Part shown: in pieces, positions 46,427 through 57,321 of the stretch
How the letters are laid out: every line of letters begins with the position of its first letter
How positions within the stretch are numbered: the stretch's first letter is position 1
Assembly (NCBI GenBank): GCA_011800155.1
Contig: CM022374.1
Location: forward strand, 558,001-622,000
Origin: Flammulina velutipes
Lineage: Eukaryota; Basidiomycota; Agaricomycetes; Agaricales; Physalacriaceae
Length of the DNA stretch: 64,000 bases
Direction: 5' to 3'
Program-made: the position numbers and the translations under genes
Notes under the pieces: model-generated
The model's input: only the letters and a program-made list of their open reading frames with translations
The model's database searches: none
Told to the model about the DNA's origin: nothing

Positions 46427-47451
46427 ATGCACGGGTCCGCGGCTAGATCCGCGGGTAACTCATTGAGGTCTCTAGGCCACAATTTGTGAACTGGCCACCA
46501 AAGGAGCAGCAGCAGGTGACAATGTCTCATATCGAGAAGAAGATAGGCTTCAAAAAGTGCATTGGTAGTGCAGATAGGTCACTCATTGCTTTCCTCGAGA
46601 AACCAGTGGAACATGGAATAGAGATGATGGGGCGGAAGGGTTTTTTTGGTGTGCGTTCACATTGTTATCTCTCATGATTGCTTTCCTAACCTTTATTAGA
46701 CCACAATTCAAGCTACCGTTGATCACACAAAACACTTCACCTCCTTCAAGAGCTTGCATTTTCAGCAGCTGTTACTAATGCCGCCATGTGGCAGGAATCC
46801 CATCTCTGGCAGAACCACCAACAATATATGCCGGGGGGCGTTATCTACTAGTGGATAAGGGATATCCAAGCACTCCATATACAGTTCGACCATTCAGTGA
46901 GCCGGAACTCACCAAGGCGTCACTGTGTCAGCTCTTGACCAAAGACGAATGCAAGATTTTAACATGGTGCTCTCTCGTGTACGCATTATTGTGGAGCATA
47001 CTTTTGGCCTTCTTAAAGGCTGTTTTCCATCGCTTCTTTGTCTCGGACCACACACACATATGGACAAGGTATATCGGGTAATCGAGGCCCTCATCATCTT
47101 ACACAATATGATGTTGTACGTGAGTGATAATCCTCATGACATTCTGGACATCATCCTCGCTGAATCTGACAATGATTTACTTCATCCAAACACTCAGATC
47201 AATGCCGATGAGGCTGGGTACAATAGTGTAGTATTTGAGGATGCAGCAGATGTTCCAGAGCACGAAATAAGCAGATAGTTGAGAAGCGAAGGCTATAGAC
47301 TTTGCCTTAATATTCTAAATGATATATTCCCTGTTGCTAACTACCAGTAAACCAATTAAAGTTAAATATGTATTGTAAAGGAGGCAGAAATGAATGTGTC
47401 TACTAGATAAATGAGCGAGAAGGTATTAGTAATTTATTTGAGAGCATTGAC

Positions 47452-48918
47452 ATCAGGAAAGGGCTACCTGGCCTTGGTTAACAGTAGGTTTAATCCAGTG
47501 TGAAGACTCTACCTCAAGCTAACTATGGCAGACCTAGCCAGCCTGGTACGCCTCAAGCACCTAAGCATACCTAGGCTTACAGAGGCCAACAGAACTGCTA
47601 TCCAATAATCTATAGTGTCATTCAGTTAGCATAGGACAGCACCAGGTTGAACATCAACTACCAAGAAACTCAGGTATCTCAGAGTCAACTTCAAGATATC
47701 AATGTAACAAGTCAGACCTTAGCTATCCAAAGTACACCTCAGACCTACCTTGTACTACTTACAGATTACCCAAAGTATTCCAACAGTCTTCAACAGGACT
47801 AGACTCTGACACTTGTTGTCCAATTACTGTATAATAGGATAGATACTATTACTAGAGAAATCCGAGTAAAACCATGTATTTTGTCTATAACTTGTGGTGC
47901 ATCCCTGTGATTCCAATGATTATATAAGCGTTTTGTAGGCCTAATTAAACGCTTTCTGACAGTATATAATACTTATACCTTCCAGTCAAGTGTAGTAGTG
48001 CTATTGCTTGAACACAAGAAACAGAGAATTGATTGAATGACTTATGGCCGGAGCTGCACCCCTTATTTTCCCACGGTTATAGGCTCGTCTTGTAGCCCTA
48101 ATTAAACGCTTTCCAACCATATATAGGTCTACTACCTTCCAGGGAAGTCCCACAGAGTTATTGATTGAACAGTGATAAATCAAGAATCAAGAATTGATCA
48201 AGTCCAACAGGCAGGCAATTTAGGTCCGGACCTCCGGATCCAAACCCTTTGCCCTGGTCATGTGACTTCATGTTGGTATTTAAACCAGAGCTGAGCTCTG
48301 ATCTCATTATTCCTCTCTTGACCTTCTTCCTCCATGTTCTCTCTTTAAATCTTCAAGTCTTGAATGTTCTCTTAGTATATGGACTTACTTCTTCTTTTCT
48401 TATGCTTGCTAATCATTGTCTCTTCTTCAAAGGTGTTTACTCTTGATTGTGTGTGCTCTTCTGGTATATTTCTTGCTCTTTTGACTTGATTCTTGACTGA
48501 CCTACTCTTTCTTCTAGTATTTCTTCTTTTATTATTCAATTATTATATTATACTATTGCTTTTAATGAGACATTTATTTTCTGCTATCTTTAACTGAAAT
48601 GTTAAGTATTATTGAGACCTCTAGTTACTGCTTGAGGATGAACTGAAGGATTCCTCTCATAAACCTTCAGCTAAGCTTGAGCACAAGATCATGCCCAAAG
48701 TTATACATAAGTTTCCAGACAGTAAAGGTTCAAGACAAGACAATACCTACAGTATACTTTAGTTGTTCAAAGTATACTTAGTGTTACTATTAGTTCACCT
48801 CAGTCTGCTTTAGGTCTAACCTTGATCTGAACCTTGTCTTCAGGTTTAGCTGCACCTGAGTAACCTAAGTGTACCTGATAGACTTAGGTTAACCGAGAGC
48901 AGGAGGGCATTTCCTGAT
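47452..48918 (+). mobile_element. ATCWGGAAAGG-end repeat, copy B
   Basis: It starts ATCAGGAAAGGGC and ends GCATTTCCTGAT. The first about 290 bp recur at 52459-52743. The interior carries the shared core at about 47850-48440. No convincing target duplication is seen. It ends 25 bp before the stop codon of the DIRS-like ORF1. Confidence 0.65.
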
Positions 48919-48943
48919 GGAGCAATGCCTGCTTTGCTGCAGA

Positions 48944-50356
48944 TCAAATATCATCATCCATAGTTGGGTCAGCAAGATTTTCCTTCACAAGGTTCACTGA
49001 GGCCTTCTTCTTATCATTTTCCAGGTGCTTCTCCATGTACTGAAGATGAACCACCTTCTCGTCAGAACGGCCTCGCAAATAATTACCGATCTCCTGTGAC
49101 ATTGATGCAGTATCAGCACAGAGTTGCTGAGTATTGGCAGCGTGTTTACCACTACACTCGGAGCACTGGCCATGCATGCGCTTCCCAACGCAAGGCTCCG
49201 AGCAACGACCAAGGTTCCAGTTGAGACACACCACTGCACGACGCTTGTCAGGCGCCTGCTGGATGCGGTCCTCAAGCGAGCGCTTCTGCGAAGAAGGGCC
49301 TGCACGAAGGAGTTGAGACAGGAGGGGAAGAGAGATGACATTGTGGTCATCCATGCGGAAAGGCGCCTTGGAATAGCGCTCACAAACATCCTTATCCACA
49401 CGAATAGGGAAGAGGGGGTCCACAGATCCGGCTCGAAAGAGCTCAATGATAAGCTTGCGATAGGCAACAAGCTCCGGAATGCGGTGTGGATAGACAAGTC
49501 CAACACCAGAGGACCAAGCCTCAAAAACACGAGTCCAGTCCGCTTCGTTAGAGAGCGGACGACGTGCAGCAAAGCCTTCCTTCTTGACCAGCAAGTAACC
49601 ACCAGCAAACTCCTTGCCATCATCATAGACATCAGACGAGCCCACAATGGATGCATAGAGCTTTTCGAAATCGACAAAGCGGTCCTGGACAATGAGGCGC
49701 CACAGGGACCAGGCGAAAGGATCAAGGATATGCTGAGACTGGAGGAGGTCAACGATACCATCAACGTCCTTCTCAGCTCCAAACGCGGACCGCAACTTGA
49801 AGGTTTGTTGCAAGATGGGGTCCTGCGACTCCGGAGTAATGAGTTTGGCAAGGTGAGGGGCAGCTGCAAGGACGGAACTCGAGATTCCGGAAGTGGAGAT
49901 AGAAGCGGATGCAATGAGTCGGTCCAGGAAGGTAGTAGAGACCGGTTCAGTGTCCTGCAAAGCGTTGACCTTGGCTTCAAACACGGCCCACTGAGTTTCA
50001 CGAAGGGCTTGTCGCACCTCCTCAGTTTGAATGGGCTCTGCGTCGTCTGCAACAGGCTCAGGAGCGATGGGAGCATGACACTGCTGGTAGATAGGCCGGA
50101 TTTGATCCTGGTAGTCGAGGATTTCTGCATTGCTGGCTCCTGTAGCACGACAAGCGGTGTAGAAATCGCGCAACGAGGGGAATTCACCATCTTCGAAGCG
50201 GCTAACAAGGTCCTGCAAGTGCAGTGCACGCTGCCGGACCTCCTCAGCGGTCTCGTCAGGCTCAGAGGAGAGGATAGAATGACGAGGGGCTGAAGTCTTG
50301 GCTGGACGAGGTGGTGGAAGCTCAATCTCAGACTCTGAATCAGAGACATGAGACAT
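48944..50356 (-). CDS. DIRS-like retrotransposon ORF1 (Gag-like) protein
   Basis: The frame is open from the ATG at 50356-50354 (M-S-H-V-S-D-S-E-S-E-I-E) to 48944, giving 470 residues; it is open further upstream, but that part lies in the repeated non-coding block. A long helical middle is followed by a cysteine-rich end, C-L-N-W-N-L-G-R-C-S-E-P-C, then H-G-Q-C-S-E-C-S-G-K-H. This is the nucleic-acid-binding end I associate with the ORF upstream of reverse transcriptase in basidiomycete DIRS-like elements. Codons are intact, so insertion may be recent. No reverse transcriptase is present in the window. Confidence 0.65.
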   Translation of the reverse strand: MSHVSDSESEIELPPPRPAKTSAPRHSILSSEPDETAEEVRQRALHLQDLVSRFEDGEFPSLRDFYTACRATGASNAEILDYQDQIRPIYQQCHAPIAPEPVADDAEPIQTEEVRQALRETQWAVFEAKVNALQDTEPVSTTFLDRLIASASISTSGISSSVLAAAPHLAKLITPESQDPILQQTFKLRSAFGAEKDVDGIVDLLQSQHILDPFAWSLWRLIVQDRFVDFEKLYASIVGSSDVYDDGKEFAGGYLLVKKEGFAARRPLSNEADWTRVFEAWSSGVGLVYPHRIPELVAYRKLIIELFRAGSVDPLFPIRVDKDVCERYSKAPFRMDDHNVISLPLLSQLLRAGPSSQKRSLEDRIQQAPDKRRAVVCLNWNLGRCSEPCVGKRMHGQCSECSGKHAANTQQLCADTASMSQEIGNYLRGRSDEKVVHLQYMEKHLENDKKKASVNLVKENLADPTMDDDI

Positions 50357-50397
50357 AGAGAGATTTGGGAGTGATGTGCGATGAAGGAGCAGGCAGA

Positions 50398-51992
50398 TAG
50401 AGCGAAAAACAGAGTGGCTATAGCACCCAATACAGGTAAGTAAATGATGCTCAAGAGCGAAGCTCTGTTGCATACCTATAGCACCCAATACAGACACAAG
50501 AAAAGCGAAGCTTTTCAAAGGCAAGAGAAGCGGACTGTGTGGACACAGTAATAAGCATCAGTTTGCGAGGCAAACTGGTAGATATACCAGTCAGCAGTGA
50601 ATAGAACACTAGAGCGAAGCTCTGTGGACAACAAAGGCAAGTTCACTGCAAACTGGGGCTGTCAGATCGAGCTAGGATCCAACAAGCAGACTATGCACTC
50701 ACCTCAATGCACAAGTGCGGAGCACAAAGGGCAGAAAGGGTGAGCACACAGCAGACCATTGACTACATGCCTTGGAGCGTCCCCTGGCTGCCACTGCGGA
50801 CGCAACTGCGCCATGTGCAAGCCAAGGGCCAAATGCATCTATCAAGATCTAGAATGGGGCCTAGGAGCAAAAGTGGAGCAAAGGCACAATCCCGACTCGG
50901 GATTGCATGCTGCGCAGTCGCTCTAGGTGCGCCAAGATGTGGATATGTATCTGGCTTATGAATGTGCAATGACCGAACGGATAGCTGGAGATCCGGGGCC
51001 AGGAACAGGCCGAGAAACCCGAGTGCTCAACTCCGTGAGAGCTAGGGTTTAAAAGTTAGGTTAGTCCAACTGGTTAAAATCTGTAACTCGACCTAACTTA
51101 ACTGCTATCTAACTGTTCAGAATTTTAACTGGTTAGAAATTGTAACTAGTTAAGGTTAGCAGTTAGACCTTTTCCTGAAAAAGTGACTAACTGGCAAATG
51201 ACTAGTTATAACTGGTTATAACCTTTTTGAGTTATAACTGACTATAACTGAGTTAAAACTGGTCAAATGAGTTATAAATCATAATTTTGCATCTGATTTT
51301 GTTAAGATTAAGTAGTTTTAAGATATTTTCAGCTATCAACACTAATATATGATAGTATACAAGACAATAACTAATTGATACTTTACTTCTATCAACCAAT
51401 CTTATATATTATACTTACTTTGCTTCATATTTGACCAAAATAACTAGTTATAGCTAGTCACTAACTAGTTATAACCTAAAAAAGTTATAACTGGTCATGA
51501 CTGGTTATAACTGCCCCCTCAGTAACTGGTTAGAATTTACGACTAGTTAAGGTTAGAGGTTAGAGCAAATCTGGACTTTCGACTAACTAGTTAAGGTTAG
51601 GTTAGAGCAAAAAGTGGGTCTATAACCCGACCCGACCTAACTTTTAAACCCTAGTGAGAGCAGACTTTGCGTTCTAGCGAATGCAGGAGTGGTCACAGCG
51701 ACTAGGGAAAAGTGGTGTCGAGTAGCGCGTTAAATGGCTGTTCGAATGATATATAGCACGATAGGGTCGCCGGCGAGCAAAGTAGTGAAAATAGCGAAAA
51801 CATCGAAAGTGCTCAACTTTTTGAGAGCAGACTTTGCTTGTTTGCAAGATAGCGAGTGAAGCTATGACCGTGGGCCGAGTGGTATATGATAGGGGGCATA
51901 GTGAAGGAGATAGGAGTGCAGTTACGAAACCGTGAGTCGAGGCAGAGGCCTCTGAAAAGCCTCCTTACCCTCGGAACCCGCCTTTACTTCGA
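50398..51992 (-). repeat. DIRS-like non-coding block, copy 1
   Basis: This block, after removal of MITE 3 and one target copy, is about 976 bp and matches 62381-63354 almost base for base. It contains short perfect hairpins with GAA or GAG loops (AGAGCGAAGCTCT, AAAAGCGAAGCTTTT, CAGTTTGCGAGGCAAACTG). Frames of about 84 codons occur in both copies but follow from DNA identity. I read it as the untranslated or terminal part of the DIRS-like element. Confidence 0.75.
51043..51653 (+). mobile_element. MITE 3 (611-bp family), hAT-like
   Basis: It begins TAGGGTTTAAAAGTTAGG and ends CCTAACTTTTAAACCCTA. The 8-bp duplication GTGAGAGC is perfect (51035-51042 and 51654-51661). The uninterrupted site, with a single GTGAGAGC, is present in the second DIRS copy near 63016-63024. 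The same element lies inverted at 56711-57321 with identical length. Confidence 0.95.
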
Positions 51993-52458
51993 ACAATGTT
52001 CTTGAAGCCACGAGTCTAGTCAAATTACGTCAGATTGTTGAATGGGTCCAGAATACTTAACTGCCAGGCAGCCTAGTTGAGAAGGACAGAAAGCAAATAT
52101 TAACAATGAGGTGAAGTCCGCGTGTCCATGATAAGGCGATGAACAAGGTGGAACTCCAAGATTCAAGCCTCACCTGTGCTACCTGCCTATATCAAAGTCT
52201 CCACTCCCTTTGATGTTGACCGTCTTGAACACATTAGAGGTCTTCACAAGTTACCTGGGTCCGGACCCCTGAACCCTTCAGGCAAGTACCCTTCTCTTCA
52301 AAAAGTGTTCCCGCACCCTTGCTACACCCCACCCTTGAAGGATCCGTGTTCAAGGGTGGTGAATACTTGCCTGCACTCTCGAATCTAGTAAGTACTTACA
52401 AGTACTTGCATGCACGTGCCCCAGAAACTGCTAATTACACAACCTTTCTATGAATATC
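51993..52458. other. Unassigned sequence between repeats
   Basis: This 466-bp stretch follows the end of similarity between the two DIRS copies and precedes the ATCAGGAAAGG repeat. It is not repeated elsewhere in the window. A 70-codon frame at 52176-52388 has no recognisable domain. It may be the older target DNA. Confidence 0.4.
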
Positions 52459-52743
52459 ATCAGGAAAGGGCTACCTGGCCTTGGTTAACAGTAGGTTTAA
52501 TCCAGTGTGAAGACTCTACCTCAAGCTAACTATGGCAGACCTAGCCAGCCTGGTAGGCCTCAAGCACCTAAGCATACCTAGGTTTATAGAGGCCAACCAA
52601 ACTGCTATCCAATAACCTGTGGTGTTATTCAGTTAGCATAGGACAGCACCAGGTTGAACATCAACTACCAAGAAACTCAGGTATCTCAGAGTCAACTTCA
52701 AGATATCAATGTAACAAGTGAGACCTTAGCTATTCAAAGTACA
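52459..52743 (+). mobile_element. ATCWGGAAAGG-end repeat, truncated copy E
   Basis: It matches the first about 290 bp of copy B (47452-47740) and stops exactly where the gypsy LTR begins with TGTGACAG. The simplest reading is that the gypsy element inserted into this repeat; the other half is not in the window. Confidence 0.65.
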
Positions 52744-53008
52744 TGTGACAGTGAGAGTTCGCTGGCACACGGAGACGCCCGAAAATAACAGATTATAGAA
52801 CACGGTAAATTCAGAAGCCAGGTACAATACAAACTACAGTACTTTATATACCTACGGAATAATGGAACGATATAGTAACAGGTTCGGAAACGACGCACAT
52901 GGGGACGTCAAGATAGGATAGATAATAGGACCGGTAAAGAACGTGACGAAGAAGTAAGAGAACGTCGGGATACGGGATACGGGTGACGGAATAGGTATAT
53001 GCGTTACA
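52744..53008 (-). mobile_element. 3' LTR of the Ty3/gypsy element
   Basis: On the minus strand it runs TGTAACGC...TCACTGTCACA, with TG...CA ends and a TATATAAAG promoter-type box in the middle. A purine-rich stretch (TGGAGGGCG) lies just before it, in the position of a polypurine tract. Length 265 bp. The matching 5' LTR is not in the window, since the 5' part of the element is missing beyond 60708. Confidence 0.65.
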
Positions 53009-53104
53009 TACGCCCTCCAGGCTCAGACCACGGAGCCTAAGAATAGCACAATGATGGAAAATACGCGTCGATGGAAATGGATGAATGGTGAGCGACGGAA
53101 GCGT

Positions 53105-54303
53105 CTACTTGGAGGCGGCGGGAACGAAAGAGGAAGCAGCGGGGTTGAGAGTGGATCCAGAGGCGACAGGAGTGATGTCCATGCCATCGTCAACGTAGTT
53201 GAGAAGATCGTCGTCATCAGGCTTGGCGCTGGCGACCATCTCGGCGTGAGTGCGTTTAACATGTTTGGCCTGGCGGCTAACACCTTCAGCCAACATCCTG
53301 CCAATCTTCTGCTTCTCCTCTTCTCTGACCGCCTTATCCGCCCGAGAACGACCCAAAGACTTGGAAGAACGCAACGTATGATTGATATGGTCTTTGTAAG
53401 CGGCTTCCTTGAGCATATTATACTCCTCACGCTCCTCCATGGTGAGAGCAAAGTCCTTCGAGGCCTCCTTCACGGGCATGAGATCGTCGAAGGTGAAGAT
53501 AGCGCGATCGGGCACTTCCCAAGCGCCCTTGCGGAACAAACAAGCACCTCCGAGATCAAGATCGGTGTTATTGATGATGGCACGACCAAGGGAGTTCAAC
53601 CCCATGGGGACGACATTGTCGTCGGGAAGGGTCCCGTCCTGAGCTCGCTTCATGGTCTGCGAGATACGGATAACTTGATCACGGGAAAACGAACGGACGT
53701 CCTTGGAGTGAGGGTCGGTAACAAAAAGAAGCTCGGAGCCTTTGTGCTGGAGACCGTTGAACCTGTTGAGACGCTCACGCGCGAGAAGCTGATCCGCGGA
53801 GACAGGTTTGGGCATGGTGGTACGAGAGTGATGAGAGATGGGAACGAGAGATGGGAAAGTGGGGGAAAGGGGAACGTGAGAAGCAGTGTCTTTCTCACGA
53901 ACTTTAATAGAGTTTGACGTCGCGCCATTCTTGGCTATTTCACATAGCCCTGAGAATATCGACCCGAGGAAGATGTCGATAGGCTCGTCGCGCAGTGAAT
54001 TAATGGTCCGGACCCCTTTTGCCTCAAGATATTCTTCCATAGCGGGTAGATGCTGGATATCCTTGACAGGCATCCATGTGTGGTCTCCCGTCGACCATTC
54101 CACCTCGAACTCGGCATTCTTGGCTTTTCCACGGTGAGAGATAACAGACTTAACCTTCCATTCATCGTCATGAATAGGTGTGAAGCCAACTTGGCTGTGT
54201 AATCTTCCGGGGAACAAACGGTCATCATTTGGCACATGTACACGCAGTAACGACGCGTGAAAGATACGATGCAATCGTTTGCCAAGTTCAGCGGGAAGAT
54301 GAC
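53105..54303 (-). pseudogene. Ty3/gypsy pol C-terminus (chromodomain) plus extra C-terminal ORF
   Basis: The minus strand first encodes the end of integrase, H-A-S-L-L-R-V-H-V-P-N-D-D-R-L-F-P-G-R-L. A chromodomain-like segment follows (E-F-E-V-E-W-S-T-G-D-H-T-W-M-P), which in chromoviruses directs insertion to heterochromatin. The same frame then continues for about 235 residues from M-P-K-P-V-S-A-D-Q-L-L (ATG at 53809) to 53105. That part has no pol domain and is unrecognised. It could be a third ORF or a C-terminal extension. The upstream join to integrase is broken by repeat C. Confidence 0.75.
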
Positions 54304-55786
54304 ATCTGGAAAGGCCTTATAATCTTAAGTTACCTCAAGTCAAAGTTACTTAAAGCTTGTAACTTAAGTCAGATAAGTTGTCTTTAGTCAGAAAAGTTGG
54401 TTCAAGATACTCGGATTCTAGCACACAACTAAAGACAGCCCCAAGTCACAGAAAGCTAACCAAAGTTGGAGAAAGTTAACTTAAGATAAATGTTTTTTAT
54501 GTATTGTCTATAGTTGCTTCACAGTTAACATAAGATAATTGCACTGAAGCTTCTATCTAAAAGACACTCAAGTTGTCTCAAGTTAGAGCTAGTACAGCAG
54601 TCAACTTGAGGTGCCTAAAGCTCAACTGAGGTTCTCTCAAGTTGTCTAGTCATTGTCTACTAGCTAACAGCAATGGTGTAGATATGCTGTGAGTGGGAGA
54701 GACTAGAGAAATCCGAGTAAAATCATCTATTTTGCCTATAACTTGTGGTGCGTCCCTGCGATTCCCATGATTATATAAGCGTCTTGTAGGCCTAATTAAA
54801 CGCTTTCTGACAGTATATAGTACTTATACCTTCCAGTCAAGTGTAGTGGTGCTATTGCTTGAACACAAGAAATAGAGAATTGATTGAATGGCTTATGGCC
54901 GGAGCTGCACCCCTTATTTTCCCACGGTTATAGGCTCGTCTTGTAGCCCTAATTAAACGCTTTCCAACCATATATAGGTCTGCTACCTTTCATGCAAGTC
55001 CCACAGAGTTATTGATTGAACAGTGATAAATCAAGAATCAAGAATTGATCAAGTCCAACAGGCAGGCAATTTAGGTCCGGACCTCCGGATCCAAACCCTT
55101 TGCCCTGGTCATGTGACTTCATGTTGGTATTTAAACCAGAGCTGAGCTCTGATCCCATCATTCCTCTCTTGACCTCCTTCCTTCATGTTCTCTCTTTAAA
55201 TCTTCAAGTCTTGAATGTTCTCTTGGTATGAGAACTTGCTTCTTCTTTTCTTATGCTTGCTAATCATTGTCTCTTGTTCAAAGGTGCTCTCTTTTGACTG
55301 TGTTTAATGTTCTGGTATGTTTCTTGCTCTTTTGACATGTATCTTTGACTAATCTGCTCTTTCTTTTAGTATTTTTTTTTGAACTATTGTATGTTAGTTA
55401 CTTAATAGTGTATATTATATCTGTTTATTGATAGTTGCAATGATAATTGACTGTTTTCTATCTAAATTGTGTGATATCTGACTGGATTAGCTTCTAATCA
55501 AATGTTATTATATTGATAGAATTGGACAGCTTTAGGTCAGACTCAAGTTAGACTCAAGTTGACTTTGAGACATATTAGACCATGGTTAAACACAGCTCTC
55601 AACTTATTCCAACTTGAGTGTAACTTCTGAGTGACTTACTCTAACTTCTAAGTGACTTACTGCAACTTAAGATAAGTGTCGTGTTTAACCATGCTCGGAG
55701 ACAACTTTCATGACTTTTGTGACTTTAGCAACCTAACAGCTTTAAGTTGACTATAGATAACTTAAAGAAATTACCCTTTTCCAGAT
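54304..55786 (+). mobile_element. ATCWGGAAAGG-end repeat, copy C
   Basis: It starts ATCTGGAAAGGCCTTATA and ends CCCTTTTCCAGAT. It carries the shared core at about 54700-55300. It splits the gypsy pol frame between D-F-G-N-N-S-F-E-L-D and L-P-A-E-L-G-K-R. GATG occurs at both borders and may be a 4-bp target duplication. No coding capacity. Confidence 0.7.
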
Positions 55787-56710
55787 GCATCGAGCTCAAA
55801 GGAGTTATTTCCGAAGTCCTTGATAATTTTATACGGTCCGACGTACTTAGGCGCGAGCTTGCGTGCTAAGCCTTTCGGCAACGATAAGTTCTTTGTTGAA
55901 AGATACACTAAATCTCCTTGAGCAAATGGGGCCTCACGTCGCTTTTTATTAGCATCCCGGGTTTGTTTGACTCTGGCGCTGAGAATAGAGTCATGCGCAC
56001 TCATTATAGCTGTCTTCATCTGGAGTGCATATTCCTTAACACCGGGGTACTTATGTTTGTGTGGTGAGTTTCATATCATGGCTCGAGGTTGGCGACCTGT
56101 ATTCAGAAAGAACGGGGAATATCCCGTGCTCTCCGATCTGGCCATATTGATGGCAAACTCAATTGCTGGGATCTTTGAAACTCAATCGGATTGATCCTCA
56201 GTTATGCAGTTGCGTATCATCTGGGTAACTGTACGATTGGCCCGTTCCGTGGAACCATCTGACTGCAGATGATAAGCGCTGGACATCCGTAAATCCACAC
56301 CAATCAACGAGTGGAGTTCTTGCCAGAAATGGCTCGTGAATAGGACATCTCGGTCTGATACGATGTGCTTTGGCATCCCGTGATACTTGTATACCTCCGA
56401 GAAGATAAGCTCGGAGACATCCTTTGCCTTGTAATTGATACGGCTTGGAATTAGATGCACCATTCCGCTAAGGAGGTCAATAATCACAGTTATCGAATCA
56501 AAAGTACCATCACGGTTCTTGGATTTGGGCAGCGGCCCGACGAAATCAATCCCGATACTTTCCCAAGGCTCAGAGGGAACCTCGAGTGAATGGAGCAAAC
56601 CATATGGTTTCTGATTAGACGGCTTGCTACGCTTGCACGTCATACAAGATTCACAAAATGAATGAATATCGTTACTCATAGTCTTCCACCAGACATGATC
56701 ACGGAGATAT
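55787..56710 (-). pseudogene. Ty3/gypsy integrase segment
   Basis: The minus strand encodes the zinc-finger cysteines (C-E-S-C-M-T-C) and the catalytic core. The first D is in S-I-G-I-D-F-V-G-P-L-P, the second in H-I-V-S-D-R-D, and the E in S-D-G-S-T-E-R-A-N-R. The frame changes after E-D-Q near 56185 and meets a stop near 56075. It then continues (Q-T-R-D-A-N-K-K-R-R-E-A) to the C-terminal domain at 55787. Not functional as it stands. Confidence 0.85.
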
Positions 56711-57321
56711 TAGGGTTTAAAAGTTAGGTCGGGTCGGGTTATAGACCCACTTTTTGCTCTAACCTAACCTTAACTAGTTAGTCGAAAGTCCAGATTTGCT
56801 CTAACCTCTAACCTTAACTAGTCGTAAATTCTAACCAGTTACTGAGGGGGCAGTTATAACCAGTCATGACCAGTTATAACTTTTTTAGGTTATAACTAGT
56901 TAGTGACTAGCTATAACTAGTTATTTTGGTCAAATATGAAGCAAAGTAAGTATAATATATAAGATTGGTTGATAGAAGTAAAGTATCAATTAGTTATTGT
57001 CTTGTATACTATCATATATTAGTGTTGATAGCTGAAAATATCTTAAAACTACTTAATCTTAACAAAATCAGATGCAAAATTATGATTTATAACTCATTTG
57101 ACCAGTTTTAACTCAGTTATAGTCAGTTATAACTCAAAAAGGTTATAACCAGTTATAACTAGTCATTTGCCAGTTAGTCACTTTTTCAGGAAAAGGTCTA
57201 ACTGCTAACCTTAACTAGTTACAATTTCTAACCAGTTAAAATTCTGAACAGTTAGATAGCAGTTAAGTTAGGTCGAGTTACAGATTTTAACCAGTTGGAC
57301 TAACCTAACTTTTAAACCCTA
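56711..57321 (-). mobile_element. MITE 4 (611-bp family), hAT-like
   Basis: This is the reverse complement of MITE 3 and has the same length. The 8-bp duplication GGAGATAT is perfect (56703-56710 and 57322-57329). It splits the integrase zinc-finger region of the gypsy element. Confidence 0.95.

Larger units (their letters stand above)
44066..46474 (+). mobile_element. hAT-like element with TAGAGACCTC ends, itself carrying two insertions
   Basis: The ends are TAGAGACCTC and GAGGTCTCTA, a perfect 10-bp inverted repeat. They are flanked by the 8-bp duplication GGCCACAA (44058-44065 and 46475-46482). The element splits the Harbinger transposase gene. Removing the 602-bp MITE and the 1,436-bp repeat inside it leaves only about 360 bp, rich in GGATCC and GGGTACCC words, so it is also a non-autonomous element. 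Superfamily assignment rests on the 8-bp duplication and the TARNG-type end. Confidence 0.8.
43002..47278 (+). pseudogene. PIF/Harbinger-type DDE transposase, interrupted by nested insertions
   Basis: Pieces of one transposase gene (DDE_Tnp_4 type) are spread over 4.3 kb. They lie at 43002-43110, 43546-43774, about 43830-44065 and 46483-47278. N-terminal blocks include W-Y-M-F-R, H-N-S-F-D-W-L-V-K-M-L-S and R-A-I-R-R-M-W-P-Q. The catalytic parts are I-G-S-A-D-R-S-L-I (first D), L-L-V-D-K-G-Y-P-S-T-P (second D) and I-I-V-E-H-T-F-G-L-L-K-G (E). Two insertions, each with an 8-bp target duplication, split it. There is also an in-frame TAA near 43910 and frame changes near 46660, 46840 and 46925. 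It is dead. It would have cut and pasted DNA with a Myb-like partner protein, which is not seen here. Confidence 0.85.

Noticed and set aside
45525..48183. Conserved 60-codon minus-strand frames in repeat copies A and B
   Set aside because: Both begin at non-ATG codons, and copies C and D carry a stop at the same place, so conservation reflects the DNA repeat rather than a protein.
49124..50293. Long plus-strand frame of 389 codons opposite DIRS ORF1
   Set aside because: It starts at a non-ATG codon and mirrors the true minus-strand ORF1; composition-driven shadow.
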